NCBI GenBank assembly: GCA_963978905.1
Contig: OZ022257.1
Span: 11,430,509-11,494,508 of the forward strand
From: Trichostrongylus colubriformis
Taxonomy: Eukaryota > Nematoda > Chromadorea > Rhabditida > Trichostrongylidae
Direction of reading: 5' to 3'
DNA: 64,000 bases
A program made the position numbers and the translations under genes. Of the stretch, positions 47,086-58,619 are shown piece by piece. How positions within the stretch are numbered: the first letter of the stretch is position 1; every line of letters starts with the position of its first letter. The notes beneath the pieces are model-generated. The model was not told where the DNA came from, made no database searches, and was given only the letters and a program-made list of their open reading frames with translations.

Positions 47086-48164
47086 GTGATGGTTCAAGAA
47101 AATCGTCATATCACTTCTTCCATAGTCATCGGATTCCAGAGTCACTGAGGGCTTGGTCAGTCTGAGAGGGATTCTTCACTTGATCAATCATCGGACTGGC
47201 AGCGATACCTTTGGTTTGTTACTCCTCTATTTCCACATATATAAGTTGAGTAAGCGGGGTCAAACGCTGATTGAGAAATTCTCAGAGAGACTGTATTTTC
47301 GGCCATACAGGGGTTTCATGATTTTGGGCTGTAATAAGATTTAGCTCCACAGAGTGCTTGACCCTGCGAATTCCAATGTGGAATGTGGATTTTTGTGGAT
47401 TTTGATGATAACGGTGATTCATTTTCATGCTTCGATTCTTTAGCGCCACTTCAGCGATAACTGCTGAGATGAAATTCAATTCAGACTGTTGCGCCATGCA
47501 CTTGATGTGTGCTCAAGTGTTTGAATACATCTGTGACCCTCACAATGGTTTGCAGGCCCCTGCTTAAGGGTGAGAGCATTTCCATGAAGAGCCTTCAACT
47601 CCACTGCTGGCTTTTGAGCTACACAAAAGCTCAAATGTCAACAATCATGAAGGGCTCGAATGATAGTACAAATATCTTGAATTCCCATAATCTGCAATCG
47701 ATGATTGAATCAACGGCGGCGGTGGTTGGGGGTGACGCGCGGCCCGTGAAAGGCATGAAATGATTGCTATTTACATTGATTCACAAGGTCGTCCCCAACA
47801 ATGCAATGTTCGTATCGTGGCGAGAAAACTGGCTGGCATGGAAGAACTGCAGAGACGTGATGAATGAACACTGAAAATGAGTGATGATTGAACTTTGAGA
47901 AAAACGCTATGGTTGTAAATGCCAAAGAAAAACAGGGCAATTCAGAACGACACTCTACATAAGCGTGTAATTGTATGAAACACAGTGAATCAACATTTCT
48001 CAAACGACCTCCAAAAAAATAAATCAAAATTTTCTCAAGAATTTCATGGCATCAGTCTAGCATAGTCGCCAGGCTTTAAATGAATACAAAAATTTTTGAA
48101 GACATTTCCATCGAGTTCTCACGATTTTCCCTCATTGGTACGCCTCTTTACATTCATAGTAGGG
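47086..48164. other. No gene identified
   Basis: Short ORFs on both strands, no domain, no credible splice pairs. Confidence 0.4.
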
Positions 48165-48360
48165 CAGCGTTCATACTCTGCGACTGCCGCATCTTACTCA
48201 CATGCAAGCCCATGCTGGCTAACACTCAATGCTGGCTATGGACTGTTTTCGTACGTGGTAATACAGGCCATAGGCAGCCCTCGCACAGTATGCGGTGGCC
48301 AACAACCAGCGAACACTTGCGCTATCGATTGGTCAACGTCGTCGCGATCGCAGGGTATAA
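48165..48360. repeat. Diverged MITE of the CATACTYYGCG family
   Basis: The left end reads GCAGCGTTCATACTCTGCGAC; the right end near 48350 reads GATCGCAGGGTATAAACGC, an imperfect inverse. Confidence 0.5.
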
Positions 48361-48489
48361 ACGCGACCAGACTGACCTTTTGTGCTGGATTTAAAACAGC
48401 ACAACTGAACTCTTTTTTCTCTGCTGTTGCTTCTTTGCATGCATGGTCAAAAGCAAACATAAAATGAGAACTACGAAGACAGTTCTCTC

Positions 48490-48740
48490 TAAATGAAAAA
48501 CTAAGTTTAGGAGAGATAATCCGTGACGAAACTCCCACTCAAAAAGCGCGTCTCGTGGACTCTATTGTGAGTACGCAACGCTGCCAGTCACCGTGCTTTG
48601 CATCCGCTGGACGAGTCGTTCCGAAGGTGGAATAAACTTCGCGGCTAGTAATGCACAAAGACGTGAAAGGAGAAAAATGGCGAGGAGCTCTCGGTTTCCT
48701 ATCTCCCGGCTTTTAACCGTTTTATTTTGTTCTTTTTCTG
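48490..48740. repeat. Dispersed repeat R3, second copy
   Basis: It matches 33340-33690 in the same orientation, with the AACGCTGCCAGTCACCG and CATCCGCTGG.CGAGT blocks. Confidence 0.5.
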
Positions 48741-49584
48741 GGGTGTGTTGCAAGTGTTCCGTTTCTAGAGGTCGGCACCGAACTGGGTCACCGCCCTTCG
48801 TGAATTGTCCAAATGGTGGCGAGTCCTGCCGTCTGGGCTCTCCCAGGTTTGCCTAAGCCTTTTTAGGGGAGAAGCTTTGGCAGCGTGTTTTTACCTGTCT
48901 TTATCTGATTGCAATCCGCCACGCAACCTGACCTGACCTCACCAGTCGGAACACTTGCACTCCACCCCTTTTTCTGCTGTTGCATTGCCGATCATCTCGA
49001 TTTTCGTATTCCACAACTATTCCACAATCTACCAAGATCAACTCTCACGGTGTCTTCAACTTCAGATCTATCTCACAGGAGCGGAGCGATGAGATCAGAA
49101 ATATTGATTAATATCAAGGTGATATTTACTCAAATTCTCATACTCGATATACTTCTTGAAAATATCCTCAGTTTTTTTGTTTTTGCCATAAGTCCTGTAG
49201 TCCCAATTTTTTGCACTATTTAACCACTCCATCGGTTCCATTCCACTTCCACGAATCAACCTTGATTTTCTGTTACTCATATAAAGCTGGTAAACTTTTC
49301 TGCAACGCATTGAACATTCTTAATGTGAATTCCCTCATGCACTACTTCTTTTCATGGTGGCACTGTGCTTAGGCGGGAAACTGGTATTCCTGAGGTGAAT
49401 CATTCAATGATCGATTTTGTTTGAAAAGTAAAAGAGCGAAAAACAAGTGTTCAAGTGGAGAGTGTGTACATCTTGTGATGTTACCAATGAGCTCTCTGAG
49501 AGCTGCGAAAACTGTAAATAAGATATCTTATCCAAACAATTGATTTTTCCACTATTTTCTTTCAAATATTCTTTGTTTCCCATC

Positions 49585-49665
49585 ACACTTACTCACCGAT
49601 GAGCCTCGGAGATTGGTAGAAACACAGTGGTTCATATGAGTAGAGGCGAAACGAACCACTTAACT
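49585..49665 (+). other. Structured two-hairpin motif, copy 2
   Basis: Hairpin 1: CCGA (49596) pairs with TCGG (49606). Hairpin 2: GTGGTTC (49627) pairs with GAACCAC (ends 49659). The boxes CCGATGA, GCCTC, GAGGC, GAAA keep the order seen at 8408-8490. No Penelope-like coding sequence lies next to this copy. Confidence 0.4.
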
Positions 49666-52600
49666 ACTTTTGATTTACTAAACTTTTTTGAAAATCTTCT
49701 AAGTTTTTGCTAGTCGCTGTTGACTCCTAAATATAGTGATGGTTCCCCTTTACCATCGTAAAAGCAGTTATTTTAGAGGGTACAAACACCCAACCACGCC
49801 ACAGATTTAATCCTTGTGAAGCCATACAAATCTCATATCTTATTAGGAATCGCTTGAATGAACCGAAGGTGGCCTAGAAGCATAAAAAATGTATTCTACT
49901 CAAACCTCATCCTCTGTAATTGGATGAAAAGTTGTGGGCCCTGAAAATCAATGAGAAGCTACCGTTGGATCAAATGTGGTCTCTGATTCTATTTATTTAT
50001 TTATTTTTTGAAAAAGAGTAGGGACGACTATTCTTTTTATTTATTCATTTTTCGACTTTTTATCAAAGGACTTGACGTCACATAGAGACACATAGTCGTT
50101 ACGGTAGTGAGGGAGGGAATTATGAGAGGAGAATAAAAAGCGCAAACGGTACAATTCACAAAGCGCAGAACTAATGGAACGATTGTTGTGGAGGTTGTTC
50201 ACTGAATGACTCATTATCGACTTTGTTCGATATCGAAGAGAAGAATGTAAATATGCTTGAAAGGAGTTATAAGATTATTCGAGAAGTTTCCAGAAGGAAT
50301 CCTAACACAAAATACTGTCGGAAAAAATCCCCTGGTCTCGACATTTTTTATTCGATCTTTCTGGTACACATAAGAGACTGAAAGAGGGTTCGACATTGAC
50401 AATTCCTCACTGGTATGCGCCACAAGTTCCACTTCCACTCGGGATCACGGTGATAATCGAATGCGATTTGGACTACGCATACAGATCAGGGATCAGCCCA
50501 TACACAAATCAGTGTCTATGTCCATTCGAAGCAATCTGGTGCCAGTTCATTGAGCCCACAGAGATGGAAAGGTCAATTAGCTTGAACAAACGTTGGTATG
50601 GTATTCGAGAATGAATCGTGTCTCCGGAAGGGTTGCCACTTGCCACTACACCACCACCGCCTCGTCAGTAACTACATTTTGCTTAGAAGTAGTCTATAAT
50701 GCTGCTAGTCCTGTCTGCATATTTTTTGATCTGCCGTTGATACCGAGAGAATCCTCTTTGAATTCAATGAACAAAATAAAGCATGGATGAATTGGGATAA
50801 AAAAGGACAGAAGTTCCAAAAAGTTTGTTGATGTTCCACGCTTCCGCAGAAGCTCCACCTGGAATTAGACCACATGAAAGTACATCGGGCCTCCCACGGG
50901 GTACTGTACTGCTTTACCCTTGGAGACCTGTTCAATCTACAGAGTGCTCTGAACCCAGTCTCACTTGTTTGATTCCAGAAGTTTCTTCAGTTCAACTTTC
51001 GGGTTTTGCAGACGGAGCAGTGACGGGATCTAATTAGCGATCGAATATTGTCTGAGTCAAGGTGGCATTCCTTGTCTCATTTAGTACCTTCACCGTTCGG
51101 GAAGGTCATTATTTGGGAGGGCACTACAAATTAGATTGCAAATCGGGTGAGCCCAAAAATGGTTATATTGATCAAATGCACACTCAAATGTCACTACGTC
51201 TTGGAATGGAAGTGGAAGCGTGGCGCATCCCATTTGTAAGATTAATTCAGTGCTTATTTTTATCAGAGAGTGCTAATGTGATTAAAGGTGGTGCACCCTG
51301 AATTTTTCAAAAGTTGTTAGTACACAAAAATTATTCAAAGGATTTTGCATTATTTTTTTGAAACATAAACAGACACACTTCTTAAGGGAAAGAAGCCATG
51401 CATGATAAGAGAGGTGGGCTGAATCGAGAAAGTGTTTGAAAAACTCGTAGGGAAAACTGCTGGTACGGATAATGAACAACAGGTAAGCAAGAGAGTTGTT
51501 TGCAAGGTCTACTAAGTCAATAGAAAGGTTTGACAACATGATCAGCGGTGGCCTGTTACCAGCCAGCCGTCCAGCCGGCCAGCCAGCCCAGCTCAGGCGC
51601 CAGGCACCAGCAACTTATGAAAACGGGAATGGTTGATTTGGCAGAACATGACGACACAAACGAAGCCAGGCGGCGGGTGGTAGTCGGTGATGAAATGGCT
51701 CATGGACTGAGCGAGAGAACTGGTTACGGAGATGAACGAGCAACTCGAGTCGAATCAATGTAACATTCGAATGCGCGAACGAAGAACCATCACGACGAGG
51801 TCATCACATCGGGACACCGCTCCCACCACCGACCGTCCTTTCGTGGCGGCTCTCTCTCTCCCTTTCATTCCGAGAGATGTAATTCCATGATCCGATCCAC
51901 GTTAGTTTCGGACATTGGTCTGCGTGCAAACTACGCCGTACACCTGCTCGACCGCATCAACACACCCGTAGTACAAGAAACTGAATAAAAAATAGACGAT
52001 CCAACAGTGACAAAATCTTTTGAAATAAGCCGTGCACTCTGCTTTCTTTCCAGATTATGATGGTGGTAGGCATGGTCATTGCTGGACACTAGATCTAAAG
52101 CATATCGTTATGTTTGGAAGGGTTAACATGTTTTAGTTTCAGTGATTTATTTGTAAAAAAAGCTAAAATTTATAGAAAAAGAATCAGGTTTTTGTTTTTG
52201 TTTTTGTTTTGTTGATTTGTTTTTTTTTTTGGAATAGCATGAAGAGAGAAGGCCTTATTTAGTTGTTTCGTAAAGCAAACAAGTCTTATTTTTCACATAA
52301 TCTAGCTGCATAAAAAAAATATAATTTCAGCTAGAGTATTATACGGAACAGAATATTTTTTGCTACATCTTGAATTCTTTCTCAGTGTTTGCTAGGAGTT
52401 TGCAGAGACTTCCATTGACATGGTATCTCAAGTAGAAAGTTGTTACAAGTATACTGAGCTTTGGGCAAAAGCTTCGGTCCGATCAGTATACTGGTAACAA
52501 CTTTCGCATCGCGGGCTACGCAGAAAATCAAAAATCAAAAATACCAAAATCAATAAAGTAGAGAGTTTCTGAAAACTAAGGGAAGTTCAGATAGATTTTT

Positions 52601-52797
52601 TTTTCTACCCCTTTGATAAAAATGACGATTTATCAGGATGGCTTCCCGATCCTCTTTCATCACAAGTGCAGCTCGGGTTCTGCCCTATAATTTACCGCAA
52701 GGACGGGTATATTCAAAATTCCTATTCATTTAGTCTTTCTCCAAGTATACTAAGGCTGCTTTGATTCTTACCTTGTCGAGTACTGTACGTATTAATA
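49666..52797. other. Unresolved region with candidate plus-strand exons at 50.2-51.25 kb
   Basis: Coding-like plus-strand stretches: about 50230-50360 (EEKNVNMLERSYKIIREVSR, donor GTACAC), about 50385-50550 (either of two frames), about 50825-51037, and about 51086-51236 (GHYLGGHYKLDCKSGEPKNG, donor GTAAGA). They were not joined in phase and I recognise no family; they may be parts of one unidentified gene or a pseudogene. The region 51300-52797 shows nothing further except T-rich runs near 52190-52240. Confidence 0.3.
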
Positions 52798-53477
52798 TTA
52801 GGTTGATCGGAAAGTTTTGATAGGGTTGAGATTTTTTTGATCACTCAGCAAGTAGTGCAGGCTAATCAACAATATAATAACCATCGTTAGTTATAACATT
52901 GTCCCACCTAAAGAGCAGGTCAGCGATTTTCTTCTCCCAGAATTAGAAGGATTAGGAGTCAAAGAAGTCAGCGACCACTTATTCAAGGTGACGAAATTTT
53001 TTTTGTTAGGAAAGCCTCAGGGAGCCGGAACAAGTGGTAATCTGAGGGGGCAGTATCAGATGAATGGGTTGCATGTGGAACCGTGTCCCAACCTAGCTCC
53101 TCCAATTTTGCACAGGTCTCTTTACCTATGTGAGGGACCCGTGCAAAACTGGAAGAGCTAGGTTGGGACAAGGTTCCACATCCGTCCTATTCCCCTGATA
53201 TTGTCCCTTCAGATTACCACTTGCTCCGGCCCCCTAAGGCTTCCTTAGCAAAAAAAAAATTCGCCAACTATGACCACCTTGGACAAGTGTCGGTGACTTC
53301 TTTTACTCCTAATCCTCCTAATTCTGGGAGAAGAGAATCGCTGACCTGCCCGTTGGGTGGGACAATGTTATAACTTACGATGTTTATTATATTGTTGATT
53401 AGCCTGCATTACTAGCTGAGTTGTAAAATAAAATAGAAAAAAATCTCAACCCTATCAAAACTTTCCGATCAACCTAA
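52798..53477. mobile_element. Palindromic mariner derivative 3 (transposase 3' end in both arms)
   Basis: 680 bp between TA dinucleotides. The ends are TTAGGTTGATCGGAAAGTTT and its exact inverse. The halves are inverted copies meeting at about 53120-53145. The left arm (-) encodes SDTAPSDYHLFRLPEAFL and the right arm (+) YSPDIVPSDYHL, the third catalytic Asp region of a mariner transposase, followed in each arm by the decayed C terminus. The subfamily differs from derivatives 1 and 2 in its end sequence. Confidence 0.9.
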
Positions 53478-53686
53478 TACATTGCAATTAATAAATTTTA
53501 ATTATAGTTATACAAAAAGATAAGCTCTCAAAGTAAGATTTCAGATTCGAAAAAAATAAAATCTCAGACTTTAAAAAATAATTTGGCTATAAGAGACATA
53601 AATGGAAAATAAGAAACTGAAATGAATGGACAAATGAGAAACAAGATGTAAAAGTGAAGAAGAATTTTCTTACAACCTAAAGTGTA

Positions 53687-54434
53687 CAGGGGGTGCCAAA
53701 AAAAAAAAAGTAATTTTGTCTCCTCCACTTTCGACCCCATTTAGCCAAACTACAGTAAATTCTATTGAGGTATTCTCATCCCCAGAATCAAGAGCAGACC
53801 TAACTCTATCACTATACTCCGTGGCAGCCTCCTGCACGAGCAGGAACGGGAGCAAGGAAAGACTGAACAAGATGTATCACCTCAACTGGGCAAAATCCGA
53901 AATTTCTTCGCCCTCTTTCACAACCTTGCTGACGTCCGTTCAATCTGGGTACCTAAGCGGATTCATACCGGATGGTGTTCTTTAACAATGCGTTTTTCCC
54001 GGGTTCCCAGCGCCCTTCGTTTCCAAGAGCCAAAACGTTCCCCTACCACTGAAACCCCTCCAGAGGCGGATTTGAGGCATGAAAATGATACTTTGGATCA
54101 TAGCAGCCTTGTCCAAGCAGCAGGGGCTCTATGACTTCCAAGAACCGAAGGGCCAACCCTCAGGAAGCTTCCCACAAAAGACCTACCACGGAGCTTGGCT
54201 CCACTGTTTTTAGCGAATTTTCAAATGTAGGTACTCCGAAGCCCGACTGCGCCGAATGAAACCTCCATATTTTTATGAACATGAACGTGAGGAGCCACAG
54301 CTTGTTCCTGCTTTTAGAGGAACATTTCGGGAATGTTTTGCCCCAATACTTTTATCTCTTTCGTTTCCTTACGTTTTGTAAAATTGGCAGATGTGAGCCG
54401 TGGGCAAAATTACTTTTTTTTTTGGCACCCCCTG
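53687..54434. mobile_element. Tc1/mariner-like TIR element, non-coding, 748 bp
   Basis: Flanked by TA. Inverted ends of about 30 bp: CAGGGGGTGCC, A-run, AGTAATTTTG on the left and the inverse on the right. The interior ORFs on both strands are not recognised as transposase. Confidence 0.8.
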
Positions 54435-56154
54435 TATATGCGTACAATTGTATGAATTTTATTACATTACATTTTTATCCAATACAGGAATTATGCGAAG
54501 TCTTATGAGGGTCTAGGAACAATGGAAAGAGTTGCGTGTACTGACATGTCTTAGAAAATTGAGGTTTTTGTAGATTCCGCATAGAATCTTCGATTTTTTG
54601 GCAAAAAACCTTTCTGAGGACAAGTAACTGGTCATGTGACTGCAGCAATTATAACCACAACAACTACTGCCTGAACGGTGAACGGAGATAAGAAGGTCTG
54701 TCCCATAGTTGAAGTCGATTCAAAAATGAACATCGGGTGGGAGGTGTTCACCTATGTGCAAGGAGAATGCGTAAGGAAAATGAATTTCACAAAACAATTT
54801 TTTTATGGTTTCATCAAGGGTGGGAATAGGAGCTGCGGTAAAAAACAAAGATAAAGGATAGAGTGGGAGCAGCCCATGTACAAGTCAAAGCTTTCATCCT
54901 TCCGGACGAGTCTGGTACCTGTTCACCTATATGGAATGCTTGGCTGGCATGAGTTGACTTTGGTGTTGAATTTGATCTGGCACAATGAGAGTGTGGGTGC
55001 GCGCCATCGGTCACTACACCACCACTACCGATATAAGAAGTGTTTTTTAAAGGAAATTGTTACGCCCCCTCCCCGTCTCACCACAGTTCGATAAGACAAG
55101 AACTATTGGAAGGAAACTTTTACATATTGAAATAGCAGTACTCACACCTTCCAGGCTGAGGTCACGCCTCGCCAACAATAGCAGCCTCCTGGGCTCTCTC
55201 GCATTACCCGATGCCGTTTTTCTATATTAGCGTGAACGCGAGTCGAGGAACTACCTTGGACAGTTGAATTCTTGCCTTCCTTTTTATCAAGGCACACTCA
55301 GGTGTCGAGGAATACAGCCGCTTCAGTACGACCCCTCCCCCTGTACGGCGACCAAATACGACCCCCTCTTTTTTGACCTGCACAATACCAGTAACTGTCG
55401 CCGGATTGCATAGTTGCAATGTGTTTTATTGCTATATATTCTTTCCTGAGGCAAAAATGTATTTATTTAACATTTTGTTACACGGATTTGCGGTGAAATA
55501 CCCCCTGCTTCTCATCTGCTTATTGAAAGTTCAAATTTTAGTGAGTGCTTATCGCTGACCTCGGAAGGTGCGACTCCCCACCCTCCTATCTGGTCAAGTA
55601 CGACTAACCCTGTCGAGGGATCCTCGACTTTCGGTACCCTGCTTTCCATACAATTACTGGATTGTGTGGAAATCGAATAAGCAATGTGCGACGAGAATGA
55701 TCAGCGTCAATATATATGCTTTCAGGGCACACACCAACCAGCGGGACTACCCGATGAACTAGTCAGATCCTTTCAAACAGACGTCGAAGGAAGACCTCAG
55801 TAATCTGAACGTCTCAAAAGTACCGTATTCCCATCTCCAGCAGGTGCTGCTCGACAAATGTGCGGTCATTGTGCTATCACAGACACACTTCATTTGACGT
55901 TTATTATCATAGAGCACAACCTTAATCTTGAGCGAATCCTATCTATTCTTTTAAACCGCTCTTAAGTTTGAGCTATGCATACTTTAATGCCATGTGAATT
56001 ACGAGAGTCAGAAGAGAGTAGATTCAGAAATGTGTAATTGCACACGCTTCCTTTTTTTTTTTTTTTGTTAAACTCGCGAATGTCGATTGAATTTCTGCTG
56101 TTGCTGTATACGCATCCTATGAAATAATTTGGTCAACGGCTGTGGAATTTATAG
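54435..56154. other. No gene identified; repeat R4 inverted copy at 55305-55625
   Basis: Positions 55305-55625 match 42940-43245 in inverse orientation (ACGACCCCTCCCCC, CCCCCTCTTTTTTGACCT, CAGTAACTGTCGCCGGATT). The rest has short ORFs only. Confidence 0.5.
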
Positions 56155-57843
56155 ATGTCAGCTACGAAATGGAAGATGTTTTTCGACATTTCATGTCCCA
56201 ATTCGTGGATAAGCTTCAAGGTAAGCGGTCTTTGTTTTGCGTTCATCTTATGAAGTTTACTCACTGATCAAGGTACAACTATAACGGGTATTACATGAGC
56301 TCGCGTTCGCACATAGGATCGATTTTCCGTTAACAAATATCAGAACGTCTGCTGCTTTGGATGTGTCTTTGTGGAAGGAAATGAAGCGTTCTAGGTCCGT
56401 ACAAAATTCGGGTCAATGTGGCACGGGGGACGCGACTCACGGCAGCATCGATCTTGCACTAGGGGTGTGTCCAGTAGCCGTCTGAGGTTCTCCCAGATTT
56501 GCCAAGAATTGTAACGGCAGGCCGCGTCTTCCCCCAGCCCCCCCCCCCCCCCCCCCCCCCCGCATTGACCCCAAAATTGTTATCCCTTAATCGTTCTCAA
56601 AACAAGCCAAAAAAGTGTGGGTGATCGACGATACGAATGTAGGTGGGAGAGAAAAGGGAGGTACTTCGCGCAAGCCTAGAATGGGAAGGTATTATGGAGT
56701 GATGATCCACATCATTCCTCCCTTCCCCCAAAACACATGGCGCTCGTAATTGATCAACTGTGCAGTCTCCTATTCCTTTTTTGCAAAAGCACAGACATCA
56801 AGCAACTTTGTTTTGTTGCTCTTCCGCGTAGCTACAAAGGTTATCGCATAGTAATGTTGCTAGTGGTTATTTTTTGCTCGCGACAGTAGTGAGCCGCTAC
56901 CCCCTTCACCCCTGCATTGTGGTGTTTTCTTTTTCCGTTATTTATTGTTCATTATTTCAGCTCTTGAATAATGGAACAATCCCCAAAATTGCAAATGGTA
57001 TCGAGTTTGTGCCAATGTCTGATGTTAAGCTTGTCTTAATTGAAACTTATGAATTGAGAATGAAACGAAGAAGTGAGATTTTGGGTGCTGCTGTAGGAGT
57101 ATTTAGACCAACTCAGAAACCTTTGTTTTCTTGAAGGGAAACGAAGACATGAACTCGATGGTACGATCGCACCAATAAGGGAGATCACTGATTATTTCTC
57201 TAAGAAACTTCAACCTACGGAGAGCTATCGAATGCCCGATAACTGGGAACATGTCCGTGAATATTATTGTTTCCATGACTTAATTGAGTTCAGAAATCTC
57301 GCTGCTTTGATTTAGGTTTATTCTACGAATTTACGTCGTGGCACCTTATTATCTGCATTATTCCTGTCTTCCGTCAAAAATTATTGCCCTAACCACTTTC
57401 TACGCACTGTTGAAGTTGTTGGAGAGCGAATATGGGAGCTGCAGCAGCCCGTCCATAAAGGAGCTCACCTGTTCCGATGTTCACGTAACGCCGGAGTGAG
57501 CCTCAGAGATACGGAGGAGATCGTGTCCCGGCTGTCTCATGTGGATTCCAGGCAACTACTTCATCAAAACTCACTGGAGGCCTTTCAGCTAGGGGTGAGA
57601 TTTATCGCTGATGTAATTTAGAATTGGTAAAGTCATTCTTCAAGAAGTTCTCTTCGTATATCTCCATTGTTACAGCAAGAGCCTTTCATCCTTCGTAACC
57701 GCATTTGTGTTTCATTTTCGATTGAGGACTGAATTCCTCATTTTCAGGCGGTGAGCGCTCCGTTCTTTGCTTCGGTGGATGGATCTCAGACCACTACATT
57801 CAGTAGTTTTCAAGATTTCAAGCGATTCATGCTTACCTCTTGA
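56155..57843 (+). CDS. GST-kappa-like (DsbA-fold) protein, possibly damaged
   Basis: Likely exons: 56155-56220 (MSATKWKMFFDISCPNSW..), 56961 to about 57120 (LLNNGTIPKIANGIEFVPM..), about 57139-57240 (GTIAPIREITDYFSKKLQ, YRMPDNWEHV), about 57390-57594 (VEVVGERIWELQ, NAGVSLRDTEEIVS), 57748-57843 (AVSAPFFASVDG.., stop TGA). The N-terminal FFDISCPNSW fits the glutathione-binding start of class kappa GSTs (usually FYDxxSPYSW), and GAVSAPFFA fits the cis-proline loop. Exons 2 and 3 are adjacent but in different frames, separated by about 17 nt, too short for an intron. That suggests a frame-breaking insertion, a sequencing error or a border I misplaced. An extra exon may lie in the 740-nt gap after exon 1. 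Family assignment rests on motif order only. Confidence 0.5.
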
Positions 57844-58177
57844 ATAATTCATTGGAAAATTTCGTATGTTGTTACTTTCTTACCTAGTTAACGTTGGTGA
57901 TTTTATAGGAGCCTTACGGATTTGTTCTGTTCATATATAGAAGCTATAAAATACTTTTATCGGATTGCTACACATTTTACGATAGCGCAACCACATAAGT
58001 GAAAATATCGATCGCATGAAACGAGATACTTCCCGTTCTATCCAAAGTTTGCAAAGACCATTGATTTTCTTATTGGTTATTATGTGTATTTGTATCACGC
58101 TGAGTTCTAGTTCTGTCTCAACAGCTACTGTTATTCCCATCAAAATAGCGTTTTATTTGGACCATGAACCCTTCCGG

Positions 58178-58462
58178 TTATCGCGCTGCGATGCCAACTT
58201 TGCAAGATGGTCTCGCAGCGATAACCTGCTTGATGGCCAATTCCATGCAGCCGTACCGCCTGTTCTCGTCGTGTGGAGTTTTGCGATCTCGCTTTGCTTT
58301 TTTTTTCGAATCAAAGCTGTACTTCATGATTGTCAGATGTAAAACTGAGCATTTTTGTATACCAAATATTTCGAATAGCTGATCGAAAGGTGCCACAGGA
58401 TGCTTAAATCCTTCATAGTTTTTTCCCACAAGAGCCGCTGCTTCTCGCATGAATGGTGCCAT
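58178..58462 (-). CDS. Small one-helix protein, 88 aa, unidentified
   Basis: Two exons (complement), 58363-58462 and 58178-58344, separated by an 18-nt gap that is far too short for a normal intron. Read as one continuous frame instead, the minus strand is open from 58531 to 58178 with ATG at 58462, so an unspliced 94-aa product is at least as likely. N terminus MAPFMREAAALVGKNYEGF, then HPVAPFDQLFEIFG, a basic middle (SFDSKKKAKRDRKTPH) and an Arg/Cys-rich end. It is divergently placed, 157 bp from the start of the ATP synthase f gene. A perfect-looking hairpin (58181-58232) covers its 3' end. Function unknown. Confidence 0.45.
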   Translation of the reverse strand: MAPFMREAAALVGKNYEGFKHPVAPFDQLFEIFGIQKCSVLHLTIMKYSFDSKKKAKRDRKTPHDENRRYGCMELAIKQVIAARPSCKVGIAAR

Positions 58463-58619
58463 TTTTCTGTTGGTATTTAGAGAAATTTCAATGTATAAAT
58501 AATGTCCGATTTTGGATGTTTTCTCGGTCAAAGGTTCTTGCCAGTACTGTATTCAATATTGAACGTGAAAGGTTTCGCGTAATGACAATCCAAAAATTTC
58601 CTTACAATTTTCTAGAACA
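58463..58619. promoter_or_regulatory. Possible bidirectional promoter region
   Basis: The 157 bp lie between divergent starts of the small minus-strand gene and ATP synthase f. TTTTCTAG just before the plus-strand ATG (58620) could serve as a spliced-leader acceptor. No other element is identified. Confidence 0.25.
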
